Positions 28,744-36,757 of a stretch of 64,000 bases of DNA are shown here, in pieces. Origin of the DNA: Roseateles sp. (GTDB lineage Bacteria; Pseudomonadota; Gammaproteobacteria; Burkholderiales; Burkholderiaceae_C). Both the position numbers and the translations under genes were made by a program. Each line of letters opens with the position of its first letter. The stretch's first letter is position 1. The notes under the pieces were generated by a model, which was not told where the DNA came from, did not search any database, and saw nothing but the letters and a program-made list of their open reading frames with translations. Where the stretch lies: positions 62,001 through 126,000 of the forward strand of contig NZ_JAFAGT010000085.1 in NCBI RefSeq assembly GCF_019237615.1, in the 5' to 3' direction.

Positions 28744-30306
28744 TCAGCCCGGCCGCCCCAGCGCGCGCGGGCGCATGCCGGCCAGGAAGAGCACGGCGAA
28801 GTAGACGACGGCGCTGACCGCCAGGCTGGCCGCCATGAACAGGCCGCGCTGGATCTCGTGCTCACCCAGGACGATCCAGTCCAGCCGCGCTGCCAGCTGC
28901 CATTGCAGCAGGCCCATGGCCGCGCAACCCAAGGCCACGCGCAGGCCGAAGCCCAGCCAGCCGGGCTCCGGGCGGTAACTGCCCAGCCTCTTCAGGCCCC
29001 ACAGCAGCCAACCCGCGTTGACCAGCGCGCCCAGGCCGATGGACAGCGCCAGGCCCGCGACACCTATCCAGGGCACGAAGACGAGGTTGAAGCACTGTGT
29101 CAGCACCAGCACGGCGATGGCGATCTTGGCCGGCGTGCCGGTGTCCTGGCGGGCATAGAAGCCGGGGGCCAGAACCTTGACGGCGACGAGGCCGAACAGA
29201 CCCACGCCCCAGCCCATGACCGATTGCGCCGTGTGGGCGACGTCGACCGCTGTGAACTTGCCGCGATGGTAGAGCACGGCCGTCAGCGGCTCGGCGAACA
29301 CCAGCAGCGCCACGGCACAGGGCAGCGCGAGCAGCATCACCATGCGCAGCCCCCAGTCGAGCAGGCGGCTGTAGCGCTCGCTCGCGCCCGAGGCCTGGGC
29401 CGCCGACAGCTGCGGCGTCAGCACGGCGCTGAGGGCCACGCCGAGCAGGCCGATGGGGAACTCCATCAGCCGGTCCGCATAGTTGAGCCAGGAGGTCGCG
29501 CCAGCGCCCAGATGGGTCGAGATCTGCGTGTTGATCATCAGCGACAGCTGCGACACGCCCACACCCAGCAGCGCCGGGAGCATGTTGATCAGCATGCGCT
29601 TCACGCCGGGATGCGCCTGCGATTCGCGAAATCCGCGCCAGCTCCAGCGCATGCGCGGCCGCATGCCGATGCGGCTCAGCGCCGGCCATTGCACGGCGAG
29701 CTGCAGCACGCCGCCGAGCATCACGCCCACGGCCATGCCATAGATGCCGGGCAGCTCGGCGCGCTCCAACGGCCCGACGAGGGCCCAGCCGCAGACGATC
29801 ATGCTCAGGTTCAGCAGCACCGGCGACGCAGCCGGCACGACAAAGCGCCGCCAGGTGTTCAGGATGCCGGCCGACAGCGCCACCAGCGACATGAAGCCGA
29901 TGTAGGGGAACATGAAGCGCGTCATGACCACCGAGGCGTCGAAGGTGTTCGCGGACAGGCCGGAGCCCAGCAGCCACACCAGCACGGGCGCACCCACGAT
30001 GCCCAGCACCGAGGTCGCGGCCAGTGCCCACAGAAGCACGGTGGCCACGGCGTCGACCAGGTCGTGCGTGGCTTCGTCGCCCTGCGTGCTGCGCGAGGCC
30101 GCCAGCAGGGGCACGAAGGCCTGCGAGAAGGCCCCTTCTGCAAACAGCCGGCGCAGCAGATTGGGGATGCGGAAGGCGACGAGGAAGGCGTCGGTGAAGC
30201 CGGTGGCGCCGAAAAGGCCGGCCACCATCTGTTCACGAACGAGACCGGTGATGCGCGAGGTCAGGGTCAGCAGGGAAATGGTCGACGCAGCGCGCAGCAG
30301 ATTCAT
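28744..30306 (-). CDS. murJ: Lipid II flippase MurJ
   Basis: A 520-residue integral membrane protein with about 14 membrane helices that flips lipid II for peptidoglycan synthesis. It starts MNLLRAASTISLLTLTSRITG, and GATGFTDAFLVAFRIPNLLRR is the conserved MurJ loop. Length and topology are standard. It is the first gene of a minus-strand run to folK and is divergent from rpsT. Confidence 0.95.
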   Translation of the reverse strand: MNLLRAASTISLLTLTSRITGLVREQMVAGLFGATGFTDAFLVAFRIPNLLRRLFAEGAFSQAFVPLLAASRSTQGDEATHDLVDAVATVLLWALAATSVLGIVGAPVLVWLLGSGLSANTFDASVVMTRFMFPYIGFMSLVALSAGILNTWRRFVVPAASPVLLNLSMIVCGWALVGPLERAELPGIYGMAVGVMLGGVLQLAVQWPALSRIGMRPRMRWSWRGFRESQAHPGVKRMLINMLPALLGVGVSQLSLMINTQISTHLGAGATSWLNYADRLMEFPIGLLGVALSAVLTPQLSAAQASGASERYSRLLDWGLRMVMLLALPCAVALLVFAEPLTAVLYHRGKFTAVDVAHTAQSVMGWGVGLFGLVAVKVLAPGFYARQDTGTPAKIAIAVLVLTQCFNLVFVPWIGVAGLALSIGLGALVNAGWLLWGLKRLGSYRPEPGWLGFGLRVALGCAAMGLLQWQLAARLDWIVLGEHEIQRGLFMAASLAVSAVVYFAVLFLAGMRPRALGRPG

Positions 30307-30362
30307 GGCGGCGGATTATCTGTGCCGCTCATACCCGTCCTTTTGAAAGCGCGCCCAGGCAC

Positions 30363-30392
30363 TTGGCTTAAACCCTGACGGCATGCTATACT
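30363..30392 (+). promoter_or_regulatory. rpsT: Candidate sigma-70 promoter of rpsT
   Basis: TTGGCT (-35) at 30363-30368 and TATACT (-10) at 30387-30392 with an 18-base spacer, 35 bases before the rpsT start. A strong match for a ribosomal protein promoter. Confidence 0.7.
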
Positions 30393-30426
30393 CGTCGTCT
30401 TTGCACCAACTGGGTATAGATACAGC

Positions 30427-30723
30427 ATGGCAACCAGCTCCAAAGCCAAGAAGAAGACGGTTCGCCTGGCGTCGGGCCGCAAGCGCGCCCGCCAGGACGT
30501 CAAGCTCAACGCCGCGAACACCGCGCTGCGCTCCCATTTCCGCACGGTCATCAAGAACGTGCAAAAGGCCGTGACGGCCGGCGACAAGTCCAAGGCCGCC
30601 GACCTGTTCAAGGCTGCCCAGACCGTCATCGACTCCGTCGCCGACAAGGGCATCTTCCACAAGAACAAGGCTGCTCGCCACAAGAGCCGCCTGTCCGCCA
30701 AGATCAAGGCGCTCGCCGCCTAA
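30427..30723 (+). CDS. rpsT: 30S ribosomal protein S20
   Basis: A 98-residue basic protein with the S20 core [20 protein letters not shown] and [20 protein letters not shown]. It is about ten residues longer at the N-terminus than E. coli S20, as is usual in Burkholderiales. S20 binds 16S rRNA early in assembly. It is single-gene, with its own promoter and terminator. Confidence 0.96.
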   Translation: MATSSKAKKKTVRLASGRKRARQDVKLNAANTALRSHFRTVIKNVQKAVTAGDKSKAADLFKAAQTVIDSVADKGIFHKNKAARHKSRLSAKIKALAA

Positions 30724-30751
30724 GACCCAATCCAGCTCTGGTGCAAGCACT

Positions 30752-30780
30752 GAGGCCCGCGAAAGCGGGCCTCTTGCATT
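30752..30780 (+). terminator. Rho-independent terminator of rpsT
   Basis: A perfect 9-bp stem GAGGCCCGC/GCGGGCCTC closed by a GAAA tetraloop, followed by TTGCATTT, 28 bases after the stop. The next 150 bases to the hydrolase gene show no further feature. Confidence 0.8.
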
Positions 30781-30931
30781 TGAGCTGCCAATCCCTGGCG
30801 GGCCGGGCACCGGTCCGCCCCCAAGCCGGCACGCGTCTGGCGACGCACTTGCGGCTCGATGCCGCGGGCATCGCCGCCGCCCGCGCTCTCCGGGGACCGG
30901 CCAAGGCACTCCCTCTGGACGAGGGGGCACT

Positions 30932-31810
30932 TCAATGCCACTCGCCGGGCTCGACGCCCTGGATGCTGCGATCTCGCAGCCACTCGGCCACCGCCCGCGC
31001 CACCCACTGCGGGTCGTCCAGCGGCAGATCGTGGCCGGCCCTGGTGTGCAGGCGCAGTGGCGCACCCCAGGCGCGGCTGATGGCCTGGGAGCAGCGCCAG
31101 TCGACGAGGCCGTCGGCCTTGCTGCACAACAGCAGCATGGGCGCGGCCGGTCGCGTGCGGCTGGCGCGGTAGCGGATGCTGGCCAGCAGTTGGCGCGCCG
31201 TGTTTCGCACGCCCAGCGGGTGCTGGCGCTGCAGCTCCAGCCAGCGGTCGATGACGGCCTGCTTGGGCGTCAGCCGCGTCGTCAGGCTGAGAACGCGCTC
31301 CTCGCGCAGGCGGGCGCTGAAGCGGCTCAGCGACAGCAACAGCAGGCCGAGATAGTTGAACGGCCGTGGCTTGCGAAATAACTCGCTGAAGGGCCGAAGA
31401 CTGGGGTTGATCAGCACGCCGGCCTCGACCTCGGCCGGGTAACGGTTGGCCCAGTCGCTCAGCACGGCAGCCCCCAGCGACATGCCGACCAGCGATACCG
31501 GCCCCACGACGCCATGGCGCTGCAAGGCCTCGCGGCAGTTCTCGACGATGGCCGACACCTGGGTGGGACTGGCCTGGCCGCGCAGCGCGCCGGTGCCCGG
31601 CAGATCCAGCATCAACAGCCGGGACGCCGGCTGCAGCTCGCGCAGTTCGCGCGACAGATGCTCGGGAAACACCCCCCAGTGCCCGCTCGCGCGCGACAGG
31701 CCGCGCAACAACACCCAGACTGGCGCCGGCGCGCGCTCCACCGACGCAGCCCTCCCCGCAGCAACGTGCGGATCGGCCGCGGCCGGGTTGATCGGCATGC
31801 TTCCATACAT
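30932..31810 (-). CDS. Alpha/beta hydrolase fold protein
   Basis: A 292-residue hydrolase with the nucleophile elbow GMSLGAA near residues 108-114 and an acid/His pair in LCSKADGLVD and RAGHDLPLDD. Esterase- or lipase-like activity is likely; the substrate is unknown. The N-terminal 30 residues are variable. Either ATG 31810 or ATG 31798 could be the start. The DUF3579 gene follows upstream on the same strand after 63 bases. Confidence 0.78.
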   Translation of the reverse strand: MYGSMPINPAAADPHVAAGRAASVERAPAPVWVLLRGLSRASGHWGVFPEHLSRELRELQPASRLLMLDLPGTGALRGQASPTQVSAIVENCREALQRHGVVGPVSLVGMSLGAAVLSDWANRYPAEVEAGVLINPSLRPFSELFRKPRPFNYLGLLLLSLSRFSARLREERVLSLTTRLTPKQAVIDRWLELQRQHPLGVRNTARQLLASIRYRASRTRPAAPMLLLCSKADGLVDWRCSQAISRAWGAPLRLHTRAGHDLPLDDPQWVARAVAEWLRDRSIQGVEPGEWH

Positions 31811-31873
31811 TTCCGATGAGGATAACGGCGGTACGCGCCGCCGGGGCCCCCGACTCCCGCAAGAAGAGGGGTA

Positions 31874-32212
31874 TCAGGCGCCGGGCTTGGCGCCCGGGCT
31901 GTCGGGCAGCAGGCAGGCATCGGCAACCTGCAGACTGTTGTCACGCGCGAAGTTCATGACGAAATCCCACGCCATCGGCTCCAGGCGCCTGAGCTCCTCG
32001 TTGACGACGACGCACTTCACGCCATTGATGACGGTGGGCACGCACAGCGGCGAGTAGCCGATATGGGCCCCGATGCCGGGGCGCACACCGCCGGGGCGGA
32101 AGCAGGACATCGCGCCGGCCAGCCGTTCCGCCCAGTCGCTCGGGCGGAAGGTGCGTCCATCCAGGGTGACACCTTGGATGAAGACTTCACGCGGCGGGGG
32201 GGCAACGGTCAT
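31874..32212 (-). CDS. DUF3579 family protein
   Basis: A 112-residue protein matching DUF3579, a small family of betaproteobacteria of unknown function. Family-like segments are FIQGVTLDGRTFRPSDWAER at the start and CVVVNEELRRLEPMAWDFVM near residue 68. It is divergent from argD, and argF lies nearby, the usual neighbourhood of this family. Confidence 0.82.
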   Translation of the reverse strand: MTVAPPPREVFIQGVTLDGRTFRPSDWAERLAGAMSCFRPGGVRPGIGAHIGYSPLCVPTVINGVKCVVVNEELRRLEPMAWDFVMNFARDNSLQVADACLLPDSPGAKPGA

Positions 32213-32363
32213 GGACTGCAGGGCTTCGCGGGTACAGCGGGGTACCGCTGCCAGAGACCGCTATTGTGCCTCGGCGCAGGCCCATCTGTTGCGGCGCAGC
32301 AAATGTCAGGGCATGGCCCCTAGAATCGAATGTCCACTTTTCCTCAACCCAATCGCAAACCCG

Positions 32364-33569
32364 ATGAACGCTGATTCCCTCCCGTCCGACGCCCATCTGA
32401 TGCCGACCTATGGCCGCCTGCCCGTTGCGCTCTCGCACGGCCAGGGCTGCTGGGTCTGGGACACGGAAGGCCGACGACTGCTGGACGGCCTCGGCGGCAT
32501 CGCGGTCAACACGCTGGGCCACAACCACCCGCGCCTGGTGGCGGCGCTGCAGGACCAGGTCGCCAAGCTCATCCACACGAGCAACTACTACCGCGTGCCC
32601 CTGCAGGAGCAGCTCGCCGACCAGCTCTGCGAGCTGTCCGGCCTGGCCAACGTCTTCTTCTGCAACAGCGGGCTGGAGGCCAACGAGGCGGCGCTGAAGA
32701 TCGCCCGCAAGTTCGGCAACGACCGAGGCAACACCTCGCCCGAGGTGCTGGTCTTCGAGGGCGCCTTCCATGGCCGCTCGATCGCGACGCTGTCGGCCAC
32801 GGCCAATCCCAAGATCCACGCCGGCTTCGGCCCGCTGGTGCCGGGCTTCGTGCGCGTGCCGCTCAACGACATCCCCGCCGTCGAGGCAGCGCTGGACGCC
32901 CACCCCAACATCACGGCCATCTTCCTGGAGACCATTCAGGGCGAAGGCGGCATCAACCCCGCCCGCATCGAGTTCCTGCAGGCGCTGCGCCGCATCTGCG
33001 ACGCCCGCGACCTGCTGCTGATGCTGGACGAGGTGCAATGCGGCATCGGGCGCACCGGCAAATGGTTCGCCCACCAGTGGGCTGGCATCCAGCCCGACGT
33101 GATGCCGCTGGCCAAGGGCCTGGGCTCGGGCGTGCCCATAGGCGCGGTCGTCTGCGGCCCGCGTGCGGCGAACGTGCTGAAGGCCGGCAACCACGGCACC
33201 ACCTTCGGTGGCAACCCGCTGGCCATGCGCGCCGGCGTCGTGACGCTGACCGTCATGCAGCAGGACGGCCTGCTCGCCAACGCCGAGGCCGTCGGCGCGA
33301 CGCTGCGCGACGCGCTGGCTTCAGGGCTGGCCGGCGTACCCGGCGTTGTCGAGATCCGCGGCCAGGGCCTGATGCTGGGCATCGAGCTGGACCGCCCGGC
33401 CGGCCCGCTTCTGACCCAGGCACTGGACGCCGGCCTGCTGATCAGCATCACGGCCGACCGCGTCGTGCGTCTGCTGCCGCCGCTGATCCTGACGCACGAC
33501 GAGGCGCGCCAGATCGCGACCATCCTGGTGCCGTTGATCCGGGCCTTGCTGGCCCAGCCCAAGCCATGA
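32364..33569 (+). CDS. argD: Acetylornithine aminotransferase
   Basis: A 401-residue class III PLP aminotransferase for arginine synthesis (N-acetylglutamate semialdehyde to N-acetylornithine). The PLP lysine is Lys251 in PLAKGLGSG. LMLDEVQCGIGRTGKWF and CNSGLEANEAALKIARKF are standard. ATG 32364 gives the normal N-terminus. Next to argF, it forms part of an arginine pair. A succinyldiaminopimelate activity is often shared. Confidence 0.92.
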   Translation: MNADSLPSDAHLMPTYGRLPVALSHGQGCWVWDTEGRRLLDGLGGIAVNTLGHNHPRLVAALQDQVAKLIHTSNYYRVPLQEQLADQLCELSGLANVFFCNSGLEANEAALKIARKFGNDRGNTSPEVLVFEGAFHGRSIATLSATANPKIHAGFGPLVPGFVRVPLNDIPAVEAALDAHPNITAIFLETIQGEGGINPARIEFLQALRRICDARDLLLMLDEVQCGIGRTGKWFAHQWAGIQPDVMPLAKGLGSGVPIGAVVCGPRAANVLKAGNHGTTFGGNPLAMRAGVVTLTVMQQDGLLANAEAVGATLRDALASGLAGVPGVVEIRGQGLMLGIELDRPAGPLLTQALDAGLLISITADRVVRLLPPLILTHDEARQIATILVPLIRALLAQPKP

Positions 33570-33586
33570 AGCCGGGGGATGCACTG

Positions 33587-34528
33587 ATGCGTCACTACCT
33601 ACAGTTCAAAGACCTGCGGGCCGAGGAATACGCCCACCTGTTCGACCGCGCGGCCATCATCAAGCGACGCTTCAAGAACTACGAGAAGTACCAGCCGCTG
33701 GCCGACCGCACGCTGGCCATGATCTTCGAGAAGGCATCCACGCGCACGCGCGTCAGCTTCGAAGCCGGCATGTACCAGATGGGCGGCTCCGTCGTGCACC
33801 TGACCACGGGCGACAGCCAGCTGGGCCGCGCCGAGCCGGTGGAGGACTCGGCGCGCGTCATCAGCCGCATGGTCGACCTCGTCATGATCCGCACCTTCGA
33901 GCAGAGCAAGATCGAGCGCTTCGCGGCGCACTCGCGCGTGCCGGTCATCAACGGGCTGACCAACGAATACCACCCCTGCCAGATCCTGGCCGACCTGTTC
34001 ACCTTCATCGAGAACCGCGGCATGGACCGCCGCGGCGCCATTGACATGGACTGCCTGAAGGGCCGCGTCGTGGCCTGGGTGGGCGACGGCAACAACATGG
34101 CCAACACCTGGCTGCAGGCGGCCGAGATCCTCGGCTTCAAGGTGCATGTCAGCACGCCCAGCGGCTATGGCGTGGACCCGGCCGTGGCGGGCGTGAAGGA
34201 CGCAAGTTGCTACAAGGTCTTCAAGGATCCGCGCGAGGCCTGCGAGGGCGCCGACCTGGTGACGACGGACGTCTGGACCAGCATGGGCTACGAGGCCGAG
34301 AACGAGGCCCGCAAGGCCGCGTTCGCGGACTGGTGCGTGGACGCCGCCATGATGGCTCGCGCCAAGCCGGACGCCCTCTTCATGCACTGCCTGCCCGCCC
34401 ATCGCGGCGAGGAGGTGGCGGCCGACGTCATCGACGGGCCGCAGTCGGTGGTGTGGGACGAGGCCGAGAACCGCATGCATGTGCAGAAGGCGCTCATGGA
34501 GTACCTCCTGCTAGGCCGGATCGGCTGA
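33587..34528 (+). CDS. argF: Ornithine carbamoyltransferase
   Basis: A 313-residue transcarbamylase that makes citrulline from ornithine and carbamoyl phosphate. The carbamoyl-phosphate site FEKASTRTRVSFEAG and the ornithine-binding HCLPAHRGEE are intact. I prefer ATG 33587 (MRHYLQFKDL), preceded by GGGGGA; an ATG at 33566 overlaps the argD stop as ATGA and would add seven residues. It is followed by a clear terminator. Confidence 0.94.
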   Translation: MRHYLQFKDLRAEEYAHLFDRAAIIKRRFKNYEKYQPLADRTLAMIFEKASTRTRVSFEAGMYQMGGSVVHLTTGDSQLGRAEPVEDSARVISRMVDLVMIRTFEQSKIERFAAHSRVPVINGLTNEYHPCQILADLFTFIENRGMDRRGAIDMDCLKGRVVAWVGDGNNMANTWLQAAEILGFKVHVSTPSGYGVDPAVAGVKDASCYKVFKDPREACEGADLVTTDVWTSMGYEAENEARKAAFADWCVDAAMMARAKPDALFMHCLPAHRGEEVAADVIDGPQSVVWDEAENRMHVQKALMEYLLLGRIG

Positions 34529-34584
34529 TCACCGGCCCGACGCGCCCGCGCCGTGGCGGGGGTTGCGGCCGGCAGTTCCGCCCC

Positions 34585-34614
34585 AGGGGCCCGTCGCCAG
34601 CCGGGCCCCTTTTT
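34585..34614 (+). terminator. Rho-independent terminator of argD-argF
   Basis: A perfect 8-bp stem AGGGGCCC/GGGCCCCT with a 10-base loop is followed by TTTTC, 57 bases after the argF stop. Confidence 0.8.
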
Positions 34615-34658
34615 CGTACTGAAGCCGGCCTGCCGGCGCCAGCGGCGGCTGGTGGCGG

Positions 34659-35105
34659 TCAGCCGTTGCGTGCCACCACCAGTTGGTTGTCCACCGAGCG
34701 CACGCCGTGCACGGCCGAGGCCAGCGACGTCGCGCGTGCCTGCGAGCCGGCGTCGGGCGCCGTGCCGGTCAGCGTCACGCGGCCGTCCTCGGCCCGGACG
34801 TCGATCTTGGTGGTCTTGAGCCGCTCGTCGGCCATCAGCGCGGCGTTGATCTTGGTGACGATGGTCGCGTCGGTCACGGCCACGGAGGCCGCCGCCGTGG
34901 CGTCCTTCAGCTTGTTCTCGGCCTTGTCCATGGCCTGGCTGGCCTCGGCCTTGGCGTCGGCCTGCTTGGCATCGGCGATCGCGCCATCGAGCTTCTGGCC
35001 GGCCGTGCGCTCGTCGGGCTGCTTGCCGCAGGCGGCCAGGGCCGCCGTCAGGGCCAGGGCAACGGCCAGTGGCGTGCGGAAGGGGGTCTTGCGCTTGTCC
35101 ATCAT
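34659..35105 (-). CDS. BON domain lipoprotein
   Basis: A 148-residue protein with a signal peptide ending in a lipobox (LAAC). An Ala/Lys/Asp-rich helical linker (about 40-75) is followed by one BON domain with DATIVTKINAALMADERL and GRVTLTGTAPD. BON lipoproteins bind phospholipid and support envelope integrity (OsmY/DolP group). AAAGGA lies upstream, three or six bases before two consecutive ATGs at 35105 and 35102. Divergent from a response regulator. Confidence 0.82.
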   Translation of the reverse strand: MMDKRKTPFRTPLAVALALTAALAACGKQPDERTAGQKLDGAIADAKQADAKAEASQAMDKAENKLKDATAAASVAVTDATIVTKINAALMADERLKTTKIDVRAEDGRVTLTGTAPDAGSQARATSLASAVHGVRSVDNQLVVARNG

Positions 35106-35311
35106 GCGTCCTTTCTTCATCACTCGGAATCGGCCTGGCAGGCCGCATGGACCGACTTTGCAAAAACGGCGCGCCCCTGCTTGCCGGCCGGTTGCCCAAG
35201 ACGCCGTAGGACAAAAGGCCGGGCATGCCGCCTGTAGGACAGCGCCGATCGCGCGACGGGCGCTCGGTTGCTAGGCTTGATCCATCCTCGACAGATGATT
35301 CGGAGCGCAAC

Positions 35312-35947
35312 ATGATCCGCATTGGCATCGTTGACGACCACGCCATCGTCCGGTCCGGACTGCGACAGTTCCTCGGCGAGAACGTCGACCTGCGCATCAC
35401 CGGCGAGGCCGGCAACGGGCGCGAGGCGCTGGAGCTGGCGCGCGGGGGCGAGGTGGACGTGCTGCTGCTGGACATCTCCATGCCCGGCGAGAGCGGCGTG
35501 GACGCGCTGTCGGCCATCAAGGCTCGCTTCCCGGAACTGCCGGTGCTCATCCTCAGCGGCTTCCCGGAGACACATTACGCGACGGCGCTGCTGCGCCAGG
35601 GTGCCAGCGGCTACCTGAACAAGGAATGCGATCCCGAGGAGATCGCCAATGCCATCCGCACCGTGGCGCGCGGGCGTCGCTACATCAGCCCGCAGGTGGC
35701 CGAGCTGCTGGCCGACGGCATGGCCGGCGGCGCCGTCGACCGGCCTTTGCACGAGTCCCTGTCCGAGCGCGAGCTGCAGGTCTTCCTGCGCCTGGCCAAG
35801 GGCGAGACCGTGGGCGCCATGGCCAAGGCCATGTTCCTCAGCGTCAAGACCGTCAGCACCTACCGCACCCGCGTGCTGGAGAAGATCAAGCTCGAGACCA
35901 ACAGCGACCTGACCTACTACGCGCTGAAGAACGGCCTCATCCAGTGA
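35312..35947 (+). CDS. NarL/LuxR-family response regulator (orphan)
   Basis: A 211-residue regulator. The receiver domain has Asp8/Asp9 and the phospho-acceptor Asp54 in LLLDISMPGE. The C-terminal LuxR-type helix-turn-helix shows LSERELQVFLRLAKGE and FLSVKTVSTYRTRVLEKI. ATG 35312 has GGAG ahead of it. No histidine kinase adjoins it; the kinase at 7968 is of a type that rarely pairs with NarL regulators. Downstream lies a decayed hipA. Confidence 0.9.
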   Translation: MIRIGIVDDHAIVRSGLRQFLGENVDLRITGEAGNGREALELARGGEVDVLLLDISMPGESGVDALSAIKARFPELPVLILSGFPETHYATALLRQGASGYLNKECDPEEIANAIRTVARGRRYISPQVAELLADGMAGGAVDRPLHESLSERELQVFLRLAKGETVGAMAKAMFLSVKTVSTYRTRVLEKIKLETNSDLTYYALKNGLIQ

Positions 35948-35980
35948 CGCCGTCCCGGTCCCGGCAATGACACCGGCCCC

Positions 35981-36392
35981 TCACGGGCCAGCCGGCGGCG
36001 TCTGTCCACCCGGTTCAAGACCGACACCCTGCAGGCATTTGACCTGCTCGAGGCCGTCGGGCGTGATTGCGTGGGCGCTATCCAACTGCTCCGCGCTGAC
36101 GAGTCGCCGACCAACGTCGCAAGCATTGAGGGCACGTCGCTCGACGAGGGTGAGGTGGAGGAGCTGCTGCTGGCTCAGGCGCGCATCCGGACGTGGAAGA
36201 TGACGACAACTTCCGAATCTCGCCTGCCGGCGCGAAGTGCGTAGGATGCTATCGAAGAGGTGCTGAAGAACCTCGAGCGAGCCATCGCAGCCGCCACCGC
36301 CCGACTGCCTGCCGGCTACCCGGAGGCTCGCGACCTCCGTCTTCACGGGCCTGCGGCGCACGGCCAGACTTCTTGCCGACTCGGCACCCTGA
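35981..36392 (+). pseudogene. Degenerate hipA-like toxin kinase remnant
   Basis: Three pieces in two frames read as HipA. Piece 1 (35981-36190) translates to RFKTDTLQAFDLLEAVGRDC followed by VGAIQLL, the HipA N-terminal region. Piece 2 (36193-36235, another frame) reads EDDDNFRISPAGAK, matching the FRIS-AGAQ-K segment. Piece 3 (36245-36392) begins as AIEEVLKNLERAIAAAT and, after a +1 shift near 36326, ends VFTGLRRTARLLADSAP then stop, like a HipA C-terminus. The kinase core between pieces 2 and 3 is missing. HipA normally phosphorylates a tRNA synthetase as the toxin of a HipBA module. No hipB is visible. Confidence 0.7.
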
Positions 36393-36435
36393 GTCATGGG
36401 CCGCGGTAGCTCATCAACAGGATGAACCACCGGCC

Positions 36436-36473
36436 AGCCTCGCGGGGCAGTCTTCCCGACTGCCGGCGAGGCT
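36436..36473. other. Two-tier hairpin between hipA remnant and DUF3563 gene
   Basis: Outer arms AGCCTCGC/GCGAGGCT (8 bp) enclose an inner hairpin GCAGTC-TTCCC-GACTGC. It lies 13 bases past the DUF3563 stop. No T-run follows in either direction, so it is a poor intrinsic terminator. The 93 bases between the two genes hold nothing else that I recognise. Confidence 0.5.
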
Positions 36474-36485
36474 CAAAGGCGATGT

Positions 36486-36662
36486 TCAGCGGCCGATGTT
36501 CAGCGGCGACATGGACATGTAGGCGCGCGACTGGACGGCAATGCGGCGCTCCAGGTCGGCGTGGTCGATGGCGTCGGACAGGTAGCGCTCTTCGATATCG
36601 GTCTGGGTTTCGACGCTGAGGACGCTGCGCAGCGAATGCAGGAGGTTCTGGATCAGGCTCAT
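36486..36662 (-). CDS. DUF3563 family small protein
   Basis: A 58-residue protein, MSLIQNLLHSLRSVLS then an acidic segment and YLSDAIDHADLERRI. The YLS-A-D--DLERR pattern is the core of DUF3563, a small Burkholderiales family of unknown function. A strong promoter-like TATAAT lies 45 bases before the ATG. A 14-base tandem duplication at the 3' end creates the present stop codon, so the C-terminus may have been altered. Confidence 0.75.
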   Translation of the reverse strand: MSLIQNLLHSLRSVLSVETQTDIEERYLSDAIDHADLERRIAVQSRAYMSMSPLNIGR

Positions 36663-36695
36663 GGTGTTTTGGGCTCGTGGCCCAGGTCTTTCACT

Positions 36696-36737
36696 AGGGT
36701 AAACCCGATTATAGGGTAAACACCTGTTTTAAGACAG
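36696..36737 (-). promoter_or_regulatory. Promoter and putative operators of the DUF3563 gene
   Basis: On the minus strand, TGTCTT (36731-36736) and perfect TATAAT (36708-36713) are separated by 17 bases. GTTTACCCT occurs twice (36713-36721 and 36696-36704), 17 bases apart, flanking and touching the -10. A near-perfect palindrome CTGTTTTAAGACAG (36724-36737) overlaps the -35. Confidence 0.6.
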
Positions 36738-36757
36738 CGCCTCGAGGAGCGGTCGCC

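Noticed and set aside
28858-30378. Long plus-strand frame antisense to murJ
   Set aside because: Gln/His/Arg-rich nonsense typical of antisense frames; MurJ on the minus strand is full length.
35981-36430. 149-codon minus-strand frame in the gene-poor stretch
   Set aside because: The opposite strand shows HipA similarity in pieces, so this frame is only its antisense shadow.
36193-36522. 109-codon plus-strand frame
   Set aside because: Only its first 14 codons are meaningful (a HipA segment); the rest runs out of frame through the remnant and antisense to the DUF3563 gene.
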